A DNA stretch of 64,000 bases from Pseudomonadota bacterium (lineage in GTDB: Bacteria > Pseudomonadota > Alphaproteobacteria > Acetobacterales > Acetobacteraceae). Location: positions 1 through 64,000 of the forward strand of contig JABBOH010000007.1 of the NCBI GenBank assembly GCA_019351895.1, given 5' to 3'. How positions within the stretch are numbered: the stretch's first letter is position 1; every line of letters starts with the position of its first letter. The notes beneath the pieces were generated by a model. It had not been told where the DNA came from, searched no databases, and worked only from the letters and a program-made list of their open reading frames with translations. Shown piece after piece: positions 7,740 through 15,921 of this stretch. The position numbers were made by a program, and so were the translations under genes.

Positions 7740-8483
7740 GTGGAAATCGGATCAGCTAAACCTACGATTGTGCTTGTACACGGGGCGGTCGAAGATTCAT
7801 CGCTCTGGACTCATGGTGTGATCCAGGGGCTTCAGCGTGAAGGCTACCCGATCAAGGTGTTCTCCAATCCCTTGCGGGGAGTGGCGCACGACGCTGCCTA
7901 CCTGCGAAGCCTGCTGGACACGATCGACGGACCCGTGCTCCTCGTTTCCCACGCCTATGGCGGGGCCGTCATCAGCCAGGCCGGGGACGACCCCAAGGTC
8001 AAGGGTCTTGTCTACGCGGGCTCGCCTATGCCTGCGGTGGGAGAATCTACAAACAATTGTCTCGAACGGTTTCCGGGCGGCGACTTCGCAAGTTCCGCCG
8101 ATCTGATTCCGTTCACTCTGCCTGACGGTACGACGGGCACGAATATCCTCATCAAGCCGGAAAAGTACGCGTATCTCCTCGCTGCGGACGTGCCTGAGGA
8201 CAAGCTCGCCCTGATGATCGCCACTCAGCGCCCCATCGCCGCGACCGCCCTCAGCGACGTACTGACATCGGCGGCATGGACGAGCAAGCCGAGTTGGCAA
8301 ATCAGGCCCCTGCTGGATCCCGTCATCCCCCAGGAAGAGTTCAAGTTCGAAGCCGAGCGTGCCAACGCTCATGTCACTGAGGTGCATTCTTCGCACGCCA
8401 TCCCCGTCACATTCCCAGACGTCGTGGTCGGCGTGATCAAACAGGCTGCCCTCGCGACCACTCGACCAGATAAAAGGGCATAG
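7740..8483 (+). CDS. alpha/beta hydrolase fold protein with altered nucleophile
   Basis: 247 residues from a GTG start that has GGAAGGA six bases upstream (an in-frame TTG lies at 7725). The oxyanion-hole segment IVLVHGAVEDSSLW and the catalytic-His region HSSHAIPVTFP of the EstC-like hydrolases are present. At the nucleophile elbow, where relatives have GHSYGG, this protein reads SHAYGG, so the serine position is alanine. Unless the neighbouring Ser two residues earlier substitutes, it should not work as a normal serine esterase; it may bind rather than cleave ligand, or be decaying. It lies two bases before the glutathione transferase gene and shares its transcript. Confidence 0.8.
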   Translation: MEIGSAKPTIVLVHGAVEDSSLWTHGVIQGLQREGYPIKVFSNPLRGVAHDAAYLRSLLDTIDGPVLLVSHAYGGAVISQAGDDPKVKGLVYAGSPMPAVGESTNNCLERFPGGDFASSADLIPFTLPDGTTGTNILIKPEKYAYLLAADVPEDKLALMIATQRPIAATALSDVLTSAAWTSKPSWQIRPLLDPVIPQEEFKFEAERANAHVTEVHSSHAIPVTFPDVVVGVIKQAALATTRPDKRA

Positions 8484-8485
8484 TC

Positions 8486-9109
8486 GTGGATTCCACAGTT
8501 GAGCTTTACGGCGCGCAGACCGGAAACTGCATCAGAGCCGCGATTGCGCTTGAGGAAGTGGGTCTGTCCTACACGCCTAAGTTGATCGATCTTTCCAGCG
8601 GTGCGCATCAGGGCACGGACTATCTTGCACTGAACCCGCTGGGAAAGGTCCCAGTCCTCGTCGAAAAAGAGGAAGGCCGAGAGCCCTTCGTCCTTACGCA
8701 ATCGAACGCAATCATTCTGCACGCCGCCGGGAAGGTCGCGGGTCGATTGTTGCCTGAAAACGACCGTGAGCGAGCAATCGTACTTGAACGCTTTTTCTTC
8801 TTCGTGACCGACGTCATAGCCGTGAGCCACGCGGCATTTTCACTTCGCGGTTCGAATATGCAAGAGGCGCAGACGATACTGACGGATCGAATGCTCGCGA
8901 CACTCGAGACGGCAGAGCGCTACTTCGACCGGGACGAATTCATTGCAGGGAGGGCGTTCAGCGTCGCCGATATTGCCGGATTTACGATAACTCTGTCGGT
9001 GAAATCAGAGCTTCCGTGGCCGAAGCTCCCCAATCTATCCAGATGGTTTGCGCAAATCGAAGCCCGGCCCGCTGTACAGCGCGGACTTCAGGTGTTCAAC
9101 AAGACTTAG
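8486..9109 (+). CDS. glutathione S-transferase family protein
   Basis: 207 residues with an N-terminal thioredoxin-like domain (VELYGAQTGNCIRAAIALEE, then NPLGKVPVLVE with the cis-proline, then TQSNAIILH, the glutathione gamma-glutamyl site) and an all-helical C-terminal domain with FSVADIAGF, the conserved N-capping motif. Start is a GTG two bases after the hydrolase stop. It should conjugate or reduce electrophiles with glutathione in the cytoplasm, which fits the LysR/OYE/ABM neighbourhood. Hand-counted G+C at 8761-8820 is 31 of 60, below the chromosomal level. Confidence 0.88.
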   Translation: MDSTVELYGAQTGNCIRAAIALEEVGLSYTPKLIDLSSGAHQGTDYLALNPLGKVPVLVEKEEGREPFVLTQSNAIILHAAGKVAGRLLPENDRERAIVLERFFFFVTDVIAVSHAAFSLRGSNMQEAQTILTDRMLATLETAERYFDRDEFIAGRAFSVADIAGFTITLSVKSELPWPKLPNLSRWFAQIEARPAVQRGLQVFNKT

Positions 9110-9137
9110 CCTGTTCTGCCACTCAAGGAGATGTTCG

Positions 9138-9848
9138 ATGACCCCTCAGGAAACCTTCGCCTCGATCGCCAAATCCGGCCTGCCGCTGCAAGCCAAGCTA
9201 GACGCGTTCGAACTTGAATTCGATGCCAACCTTGCTCCACCGGCGGCAGTCGAAGCGCTCCATCGCTCCGTCAACGAGCTGATCGCGTCGGGCGCCCAGA
9301 ACCGGGCGCTGAAAGCAGGGGACTCGGCGCCGGAGTTCACGCTTCCCGACGCTCACGGCAATCCGGTCTCCTCCAAGGCGCTGCTCGCCAAAGGGCCGCT
9401 CGTGGTCACTTTTTACCGCGGCGCCTGGTGCCCATTCTGCAACTTCGACCTGACCGCTCTGGAAGAGGCCCGCTCGGAAATCGAGGCGCGCGGTGCGAGC
9501 CTGGTCGCCATCTCGCAGCAAACGGCGGCCAATAGCCGGAAATCGCAGCGGCAAAACGGGCTCGGGTTTCCGATCCTTGGCGATCATGGCGGTGAAATTG
9601 CCGCTCGGTTCGGCGTGCGCTGGACTCTGCCAGACTATCTGCGTGAGGTGCAGAAAGCCCTGGGTGCGGATCTGACGCAGTTCAACGGGGAAGACAGTTG
9701 GACTTTGCCGATGCCCGCCCGTTACGTGATAGGACAAGATGATACGATCGCATACGCCGAGGTAAACGCCGATTACACCAAACGCCCTGAGCCTTCTGCG
9801 ATATTCCCATTACTGGAGCAATTAAGGAAAGGCGTCGAATGGCGCTAA
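9138..9848 (+). CDS. peroxiredoxin-like (AhpC/TSA) thiol peroxidase
   Basis: 236 residues. The start at 9138 has AAGGAG eight bases upstream. After an N-terminal helical segment of about 60 residues comes the thioredoxin-fold AhpC/TSA domain: GDSAPEFTLPDAHGNPVSSK, then FYRGAWCPFCNFDL with the expected reactive Cys pair, then QTAANSRKSQRQNGLGFPIL. Proteins of this kind reduce peroxides with thiol donors. It closes the accessory patch; the frame after its stop stays open for a further 71 codons, which appears accidental. Confidence 0.87.
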   Translation: MTPQETFASIAKSGLPLQAKLDAFELEFDANLAPPAAVEALHRSVNELIASGAQNRALKAGDSAPEFTLPDAHGNPVSSKALLAKGPLVVTFYRGAWCPFCNFDLTALEEARSEIEARGASLVAISQQTAANSRKSQRQNGLGFPILGDHGGEIAARFGVRWTLPDYLREVQKALGADLTQFNGEDSWTLPMPARYVIGQDDTIAYAEVNADYTKRPEPSAIFPLLEQLRKGVEWR

Positions 9849-10189
9849 GCGGACTTTTGGCCGATCCAGGCCACTGACCATTACCACCCTCGACAACCGC
9901 CCACTCTGCGCCCGCGCAGCCGGGTGGGCGCGCTGGTCAACCGGCTGAGCAAAGGGTTCGACGGCGCGGCATCGCTGGCATCCCGTCGACCCAGAGGCTG
10001 GGCGCCTAAGCACGCCAGGACAAGCATAAAATTGCGATCATGCAATAAAACACTAACTCCATGAAATCGCTTGCAGTTGACAGCCGTCAACTCGCGACCG
10101 CCGAGCCAACGGGCGCCGTCGCGCCCACACTCGCCCATCCACGGGACCCGACCGCCAAGCGCGGCAGCACCAAGCCCGGGAGAGCGGAG
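9849..10189. other. 341-bp intergenic stretch with two small hairpins
   Basis: No start-codon-led gene is seen. The frame directly after the peroxiredoxin stop is open to 10064 without a usable start and matches no family I know. Two inverted repeats are visible: ATTGC-6-GCAAT at 10031-10046 and the perfect AGTTGAC-agcc-GTCAACT at 10075-10092. Neither has a T tract, so they could be operators or weak terminators between the convergent peroxiredoxin and response-regulator genes. Confidence 0.4.
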
Positions 10190-10540
10190 CTAAGCCGCCA
10201 TCGCCCGCGACAGGAGCCTCCGCAAATCATCCGTCAGGAATGGCTTCGTCAACACCGGGCGGTTCTTGTACGCCTCGTCCAGCCCCGCCGCGCCATAGCC
10301 CGTGGCAAACGCGAAGGGGATCCCGCGTGCGGCCAGAATGTCCGCGACCGCGAAGGAACGATGGCCGTCGAGATTCACATCCAGAATGGCGATGTCGATG
10401 TCGGCCCGCTGCGCCGCCTGCAGGGCCTCGGGCAGACGCATCGCGAGTTGCACCACCTCATGACCCAACTCCACGAGCATGTCCTCGATCATGAAGGCGA
10501 TCGTCATCTCGTCCTCCACGATCAGGATACGGAGCGGCAT
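10190..10540 (-). CDS. single-domain response regulator (receiver only)
   Basis: A 116-residue CheY-like receiver without an output domain. The acidic pocket is at VEDEMT near residue 8-11, the phospho-acceptor Asp in AILDVNLDG near residue 53, the Thr of FATGYG and the Lys of LTKPF near residue 99. It begins three bases after the stop of the HWE kinase gene, so the two form a cognate pair. Receivers of this type carry phosphoryl groups onward or act as sinks in alphaproteobacterial stress networks. Confidence 0.88.
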   Translation of the reverse strand: MPLRILIVEDEMTIAFMIEDMLVELGHEVVQLAMRLPEALQAAQRADIDIAILDVNLDGHRSFAVADILAARGIPFAFATGYGAAGLDEAYKNRPVLTKPFLTDDLRRLLSRAMAA

Positions 10541-10543
10541 TGG

Positions 10544-12031
10544 CTACTCACCGACCACGACGGCGACCGGAGCGTCGATGAGGCAACGGACGCCGCCGGG
10601 ATCGAATTGCAGCGCCACCCGGCCGCCGAACTCGCTCGCGAGGCCGGTTTCGATGAGCCGCGATCCGAAACCCCGCCGCGCCGGGGGCGTGACCGCCGGT
10701 CCGCCGCATTCCCGCCACTCGATATGCAGAAGGCCCTGATCGGTGCTCCATTCGATCGCGACGGCGCCCAGATCGTTGGACCAGGCGCCGTGCTTCAGGG
10801 CGTTGGTCGCAAGCTCGTGCATCGCCATCGCCAGGGCGAGCGCCGTCTTGGGCGAGATGCGCAGGTCGTCGCCACGGATCGACAGCCGGCCCGCGCCGTG
10901 TTGGTGCGGCCGCACGGCCTGCTCGATGGTGGAGAACAGCGACGCTCCCGCCCATCGCTCGCCCGTCAGAAGGTCATTGGCCTGAGCCAGAGCCACCAGC
11001 CGCGAGGCGAATTCCTCCTGCGCCAGCCCAGGGCTCGCCGTGTCGCGAAAGGTGCGCATCGCGATCGCCTGCACCATGGCGAGGGTGTTCTTCACCCGAT
11101 GATTGAGCTCGTTGACGACGAGCCTCAGATGCTCGGTCGTGCGCACGCGCTCGGTCACGTCGCTGGCCGCGCCGAACCATTCGACGAGCACGCCGTTTTC
11201 ATCCGTCACCGGCACGGCGCGGGAGGAGACCCATCCGATTGTCCCGTCGGCGCGTCTCACCCTGTGTTCGAGCTGGAAAGGCTGCAACCCGGAGATCGCC
11301 TCGTCGATCGCCGCCTGCACGGCCGCGCGGTCCTCGGGATGAAGGTAATCGCCCATCCAGCCGACGCCCGGCGCATCCGCATCCGCGATGATGGAACGAC
11401 CGTCGACCTGGCGTATCTCCGTCCAGTCGGGGCTCACCCTGTAGATGATATCCGATGAGGCCATCGTGAGGGCGCGGAAGCGCCGCTCGCTTTCCAGCAC
11501 GCGCCGCTGCGCCAGAACCTTCTCGGTGGTTTCGACCACGATCGCGATGACCCCGGCCGCCTTCCCGGCCTCGTCGAAGACGGGCGAGTAGTCGAGATCC
11601 ATCCAGACGGGTTCGAGCCTCCCATGCCGCTCGAGCGCCAGTTCCTGGTCGCGGAAGGCGAGCGTCTTGCCCGCCAGCCCCGTGCGCATGACGTGGTCGT
11701 TGAAGTCCGCGATCTCGTCCCAGCCCTCGCGGACCTTCGATCCCAGAAGCCGGGGATGGCGCCGGCCGGCAAAGGCGGAATAGGCGTCGTTGTAGATCAT
11801 GACGCCGTCCTCGCCCCAAAGGAGGACGATCGGCACGGCCGATAGCAGGAGCATCTGGGTGATGGTCTTCAGGCTTTGCGGCCAATGTTCCAGCGGTCCG
11901 ATCGGCGTCGACGCCCAGTCATGGTCGCGGATCAACTGGCTCAGCGGGCCGCCGGCATTGGGAAACATCGTGGGTCCGCGCCCCTCAAAAGCCTCTGCGC
12001 TCACAGTCGCCTCTTCGTCATGCTCATGCAA
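10544..12031 (-). CDS. PAS-domain HWE-family sensor histidine kinase
   Basis: 495 residues: two PAS domains (about residues 45-170 and 190-305; the second ends RRADGTIGWVSSRAVPVTDE), then an HWE kinase core with the H-box NELNHRVKNTLAMVQAI near residue 315, the ATP-binding N box MAMHELATNALKHGAWSN and the WRE motif (IEWRECGGP) that names the family, and a late GFGSRLIE glycine loop. No membrane helix, so it is a cytoplasmic sensor, probably of light, redox or a small ligand through PAS. Its output is the adjacent receiver. The start may lie a little downstream of 12031; the first 20 residues are not conserved-looking. Confidence 0.88.
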   Translation of the reverse strand: MHEHDEEATVSAEAFEGRGPTMFPNAGGPLSQLIRDHDWASTPIGPLEHWPQSLKTITQMLLLSAVPIVLLWGEDGVMIYNDAYSAFAGRRHPRLLGSKVREGWDEIADFNDHVMRTGLAGKTLAFRDQELALERHGRLEPVWMDLDYSPVFDEAGKAAGVIAIVVETTEKVLAQRRVLESERRFRALTMASSDIIYRVSPDWTEIRQVDGRSIIADADAPGVGWMGDYLHPEDRAAVQAAIDEAISGLQPFQLEHRVRRADGTIGWVSSRAVPVTDENGVLVEWFGAASDVTERVRTTEHLRLVVNELNHRVKNTLAMVQAIAMRTFRDTASPGLAQEEFASRLVALAQANDLLTGERWAGASLFSTIEQAVRPHQHGAGRLSIRGDDLRISPKTALALAMAMHELATNALKHGAWSNDLGAVAIEWSTDQGLLHIEWRECGGPAVTPPARRGFGSRLIETGLASEFGGRVALQFDPGGVRCLIDAPVAVVVGE

Positions 12032-12099
12032 GGATCCGGGAGGCCGCCACCGGGATATGTCGAGATTGCTTATTCACGCAAGAAGCTTGTGAGACGGGC

Positions 12100-13035
12100 T
12101 CAAATATGCGCAGCGGCCGCCGGGTCCGGCGGCGGGCTTTCCGGGTGACCGGTCACGGAGGCGACGTTTCGCCGGTGCACGGCCTCATAGGGTGCGAACA
12201 GGCGGATCGCGTCCGAGCCCGCGTCGTCGCCCAGAAACGCCGGCAGCGGCAGCGCCGCGAGGTCTGGCCGGTCCGCGCATAGCGTCAGCCGCTCGACATA
12301 GCGCCGCGTCACGCCGATGAGCCCCGCGCCGTAGCCGCCGGCCGCGATCACCTCGGGGTCGCCATGATCGGGCAGGATGCGGGTGACGGACAGCGCCGCC
12401 AGCCGGTCGAGATCGCGGAGATGGGCCGCGAGGCGCGGCGGTTCGGCGACATAGGTGATGGGATCCTCCAGCGTGTCCCCGGCGAACAGCAGCCCGCGCT
12501 CGGGCAGCAGCAGCACCGTGCCATCCTCGCTGTGGATGTCCATCTGCCGCAGCTCAACCCGCGTCGCGCCGACCGTCAGCGACAGCGCGTCGTCGAACAG
12601 GCGGTTGGGCATCACCAGCGGACGGATCGGCGGGTCGGCCGCCTCGATCGTCGCGCGGTTCTCCTCCAGCAGACGCGCGGTCAACGCATTGGCAATGATT
12701 TCGCAATCGGCGAAGACCGCGTTGCCGGCGATGTGGTCGTCGTGCCAGTGGCTGAGCACCACGCGGATATGCCGCACGCCCATCTGCTCCAGCGTGTGGC
12801 GGATGAGGCGCGCGTGGCCGAGGGTGATATGCGTGTCGTAGACGAGCGCCTCCGCGCCGTCGACGATGGCATAGGTGCAGATGCCGAGTTCATAGGCGCC
12901 GTCGTCGAGCCAGTTCGGCGCCTCGGACCACAGGCGCACGCCCGGGATGCGGCCGTCATAGAAGCCCAGGATGCCGGGCGCGGGATGCAGCACCCGCATG
13001 GTGGCGCCCGGCGGCGGGCGGCGGGGCTCGGTCAT
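12100..13035 (-). CDS. MBL-fold metallo-hydrolase
   Basis: 311 residues with the metallo-beta-lactamase signature HWHDDHIAGN near residue 115, later GDTLEDPITY and a DHGDPE segment supplying the remaining metal ligands. Its ATG overlaps the nucleoside hydrolase stop by 4 bases, so it is the sixth gene of the nucleoside-uptake operon. Reaction unknown: MBL proteins cleave thioesters, phosphodiesters, lactones or lactams. The context suggests a step after nucleoside cleavage or on a base-derived ring, which is inference only. Confidence 0.83.
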   Translation of the reverse strand: MTEPRRPPPGATMRVLHPAPGILGFYDGRIPGVRLWSEAPNWLDDGAYELGICTYAIVDGAEALVYDTHITLGHARLIRHTLEQMGVRHIRVVLSHWHDDHIAGNAVFADCEIIANALTARLLEENRATIEAADPPIRPLVMPNRLFDDALSLTVGATRVELRQMDIHSEDGTVLLLPERGLLFAGDTLEDPITYVAEPPRLAAHLRDLDRLAALSVTRILPDHGDPEVIAAGGYGAGLIGVTRRYVERLTLCADRPDLAALPLPAFLGDDAGSDAIRLFAPYEAVHRRNVASVTGHPESPPPDPAAAAHI

Positions 13036-13976
13036 GGCAGCCGCGCCAGCCGTTCCTCCAGGAGCGCGTAGAAGCCGGCGTCGTCCACCTCGCGGATGAA
13101 GAGCGCGTTCGGCGCCCGCTTGGTGACGCGCCAGAAGTCGGCCACCGACATGCCGATGGTCAGCGGGCTCATGGTCTCGATCTCGACGTTGATGTGGCGG
13201 CCGCTAAAAAGCTCCGGCCGGATGAGATAGGCGGTGACGCAGGGGTCGTGCAGGGGCGCGCCCGCCGAGCCGTATTTGTCGAGGTCGAAGCGCTCGGAGA
13301 AGGTCAGCATGGCGACGACCGCCGCCGCCGCGCGGGTCGGGATCGCGCGCAGCCGGCCGAGCCGGTCGGGCGTCGTCAACACGCGGTGCGTCACGTCGAG
13401 CGGCTGCATGACGATGGGGACGCCGCTGCGGAACACGATGTCGGCCGCATGGGGGTCGACGTAGAAGTTGAACTCCGCCGTCGGCGTGATGTTGCCGCCC
13501 TCGAAATAGCCGCCGCCCATGAGCACGATCTCGCGGATGCGGGACGCGATGTCCGGCGCCTTGATGAGCGCCATGGCGATGTTGGTGAGCGGCCCGAGCG
13601 CGCAGAGGGTGAGGGCCCCGCGCGGCTCGGCGCGCAGGGTGTCGATGAGGAAATCGACGCCGTGCCGCGGTTGCAGCGGCATGGTGGGTTCCGGCAGGTC
13701 GGGGCCGTTGAGGCCGGTCGAGCCGTGCACATGCTCGGCCGTCACCAGGGGCCGCGCGGCCATCGGGCCCGGGCAGCCGGCATAGACCGGAATGTCGGGC
13801 CGCCCGGCCAGCTCGCAAATCTTGCGGGCGTTGCTGGCGGTCAGCGCCAGCGGCACGTTGCCGGCGCAGGCGACGATGGCCTCGACCGTGATCTCTGGCG
13901 GGGAGGCGAGGGCGAGCAGGATGGCGACGGCGTCGTCCTGCCCAGGATCGGTGTCGATGATGATGCGTCTGGTCAT
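13032..13976 (-). CDS. inosine-uridine-type nucleoside hydrolase
   Basis: 314 residues starting at 13976, where the family's amino end MTRRIIIDTDPGQDDAVA begins; the DTDPGxDD calcium-binding motif is complete. Later ALGPLTNIAMAL and HGSTGLNGPDLP, with DPCVTAYLI near the end, agree with the IunH family. It releases free base and ribose from purine or pyrimidine nucleosides in the cytoplasm. It lies 14 bases after the second permease of a BMP-type importer, so imported nucleosides are probably its substrates. A ribokinase gene at 33042-33959 could use the ribose. Confidence 0.93.
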   Translation of the reverse strand: MTRRIIIDTDPGQDDAVAILLALASPPEITVEAIVACAGNVPLALTASNARKICELAGRPDIPVYAGCPGPMAARPLVTAEHVHGSTGLNGPDLPEPTMPLQPRHGVDFLIDTLRAEPRGALTLCALGPLTNIAMALIKAPDIASRIREIVLMGGGYFEGGNITPTAEFNFYVDPHAADIVFRSGVPIVMQPLDVTHRVLTTPDRLGRLRAIPTRAAAAVVAMLTFSERFDLDKYGSAGAPLHDPCVTAYLIRPELFSGRHINVEIETMSPLTIGMSVADFWRVTKRAPNALFIREVDDAGFYALLEERLARLP

Positions 13977-13990
13977 GCTGTGCCGGCGCC

Positions 13991-14878
13991 TTATCCGTCT
14001 CTGAGTTCGATCGTGTTGAGCGGCACGCCGCCGCGCAGCCGCGCGCTGATCCATATGCCGAGCACGGTCGCGAGGTAAGGCAGCATGAGCACGAAATCGC
14101 GCGGCGCGCGCTCGCCGAAGACCAGCTGCGCCTTGATGCCCATGAATTCCACCAGCGCGAAGAACAGGGCGGCGAAAGTGGCGCCCACGGGATGCCCGGC
14201 ACCGAAGATGACGGCGGCAAAGGCCATGAAGCCGCGCCCCGCCGTCATCCCCACGCTGAAGATCTGCAAGCCGCCGAGCGACAGCTCGGCGCCGCCGAGC
14301 CCCGCGAGCATGCCGCCGAGCAGCAGCGCGATGAGGCGCATCCGCGCGGGATCGGCGCCGACGCTGCGGGCGGCGAAGGGGTGCTCTCCGCAGGCCGCGA
14401 GGCGGAGGCCGAAGCGCGTCCGCCGCAGCAGCACCCAGAGTGCGAAGACCATGAAGGGCATCGCCAGGATCAGCACGTCGAGGAGGCCAAACTGGCCGAA
14501 GGCTGGCCCCAGGGTCGGGATGCCGACGGGCGCGGTGACCGCCCCCTCGCTGCCATAGACGGCTTGCACCGCGAGGTCGGTGCCGCCGAGGCCGAGGCCG
14601 GTGAGGCCCAGCCCCGCGATGATCGGGTTCGCCCGCAGCTTCTCGATGACGAGCCAGAGCAAGGCCGAGAGCAGCACCGAGAAGAGGACGGCGCCCGCGA
14701 GGCCCGCCGCGACGGAGCCGGTCTGTTCGGTCAGCACCACGCCCGCGCAGGCCCCGGTGATCATCAGCCCCTCGAGGCCGAGGTTCCAGATGCCGGCCCG
14801 CTGGGCGAGCACGCCCGCCATGGCGACGTAGATCATGGGCGTCGCGGTCCGCAGCACGGCGACGATCAGCTCGATCAT
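13991..14878 (-). CDS. nucleoside ABC transporter permease, second subunit (NupQ/YufQ-like)
   Basis: 295 residues from ATG 14878, which overlaps the end of the first permease by 4 bases. It is nearly all hydrophobic helices, with AGIWNLGLEGLMITGA near the amino end, a motif of the BPD_transp_2 permeases (RbsC/YufQ class), and GADPARMRLIALLLGGMLAG in the middle facing the ATPase. With its partner it forms the membrane channel of the importer. A longer upstream frame in this register is only the shadow of the first permease. Confidence 0.9.
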   Translation of the reverse strand: MIELIVAVLRTATPMIYVAMAGVLAQRAGIWNLGLEGLMITGACAGVVLTEQTGSVAAGLAGAVLFSVLLSALLWLVIEKLRANPIIAGLGLTGLGLGGTDLAVQAVYGSEGAVTAPVGIPTLGPAFGQFGLLDVLILAMPFMVFALWVLLRRTRFGLRLAACGEHPFAARSVGADPARMRLIALLLGGMLAGLGGAELSLGGLQIFSVGMTAGRGFMAFAAVIFGAGHPVGATFAALFFALVEFMGIKAQLVFGERAPRDFVLMLPYLATVLGIWISARLRGGVPLNTIELRDG

Positions 14879-15921
14879 CGGCTGGCCCTCCGCAGGCGGA
14901 AGCGTGCGGGCCGGAAGCGGGACGGCCAGGCGCGGGAGGTGATGAACAGGGCGATCGCGGCGTTCACCATGTCGATGGCGGCGGAAGGCAGCCCGGCGAT
15001 CACCGGCAGATAGAGGCTGGCGGAGGCGAGGCCGCCGAAGAACAGCGCCACGATGACGCTGCCGGTGACGGAGAGATTGGCGACGAGGGCGATGAGGACG
15101 GCGGTGAAGCCCTCGGCCGGAGAGAAGCCGCTGACGAGCCGGCCATCCGGCCCCAGCACCTCCATGGCGCCCGCGAGGCCGGCGGTGGCTCCGCTCAGCA
15201 GGAAGGCGCCGAGGCCGAGGCGCGAGAGGCGCGCGCCCTGCCACGTGACCATCACCGGGTTGCGCCCCGCGAGGCCGCCGAGGACGCCGAAGGCCGTGCG
15301 GTTGACCAGAACCCAGACGAGCGCGCCGACCGCGACGGTGAGGCCGAGGATGGCGGGCGAGACGCCGGTGTCGGAGCTGATGCGGATGGGAAGCGGCACC
15401 GGGCGGCTCGCCGTCACCTGACCGCTGCCCGACGGGTCCTTGAGCGGGCCGCTCGTCACCCAGACCAGCAGCAGGCCGGCGATGAAGTTGCCCATCAGCG
15501 TGGTGATGACCTCGTCGGTGCCGGAGCGGATGCGCAGCCATCCCGGCCAAAAGGCCCAAAGCGCGCCGAACAGGGTGCCGAGCAGCAGGGCCGCGACCGT
15601 CACCAGCAGCGGCGGCCAGCCGGGCAGCCCCGCGACGGCGACCGCCGCGCCGATGCCGCCGAGGTAGAACTGCCCCTGCGTGCCGACGTTGAAGTAGCCG
15701 CAGCGGAAGGCGATGACGACGCCGGTGGCCGAGACGAACAGCGGGCAGGCCCAGCGCAGGTCGTGCGCCAACGCGCCGTCCGACAGGAAGGCGCCGTCGA
15801 GGATGGCCGCGAACATGTCGGGCGCGGAGAAGCCCGCCACCTCGAAGATCGCGCCGCAGAGCACGAGCGCCAGAGCCACGAAGGCGACCGCACGACCGAC
15901 CGCCGCGAGGCGCGCGCGCAT
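14875..15921 (-). CDS. nucleoside ABC transporter permease, first subunit (NupP/YufP-like)
   Basis: 348 residues, about nine or ten membrane helices of the BPD_transp_2 family. RCGYFNVGTQGQFYLGGIGA corresponds to the (I/V)WNxGxEGQ motif of BMP-system permeases and GTDEVITTLMGNFIAGLLLV to the conserved cytoplasmic loop region. Its ATG overlaps the ATPase stop by one base and its end overlaps the second permease by 4 bases, so the three genes are translationally coupled. Confidence 0.9.
   Translation of the reverse strand: MRARLAAVGRAVAFVALALVLCGAIFEVAGFSAPDMFAAILDGAFLSDGALAHDLRWACPLFVSATGVVIAFRCGYFNVGTQGQFYLGGIGAAVAVAGLPGWPPLLVTVAALLLGTLFGALWAFWPGWLRIRSGTDEVITTLMGNFIAGLLLVWVTSGPLKDPSGSGQVTASRPVPLPIRISSDTGVSPAILGLTVAVGALVWVLVNRTAFGVLGGLAGRNPVMVTWQGARLSRLGLGAFLLSGATAGLAGAMEVLGPDGRLVSGFSPAEGFTAVLIALVANLSVTGSVIVALFFGGLASASLYLPVIAGLPSAAIDMVNAAIALFITSRAWPSRFRPARFRLRRASR

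Noticed and set aside
9849-10061. Open extension of 71 codons after the peroxiredoxin stop
   Set aside because: No start codon of its own, composition Pro/Arg-rich, not part of the peroxiredoxin family.
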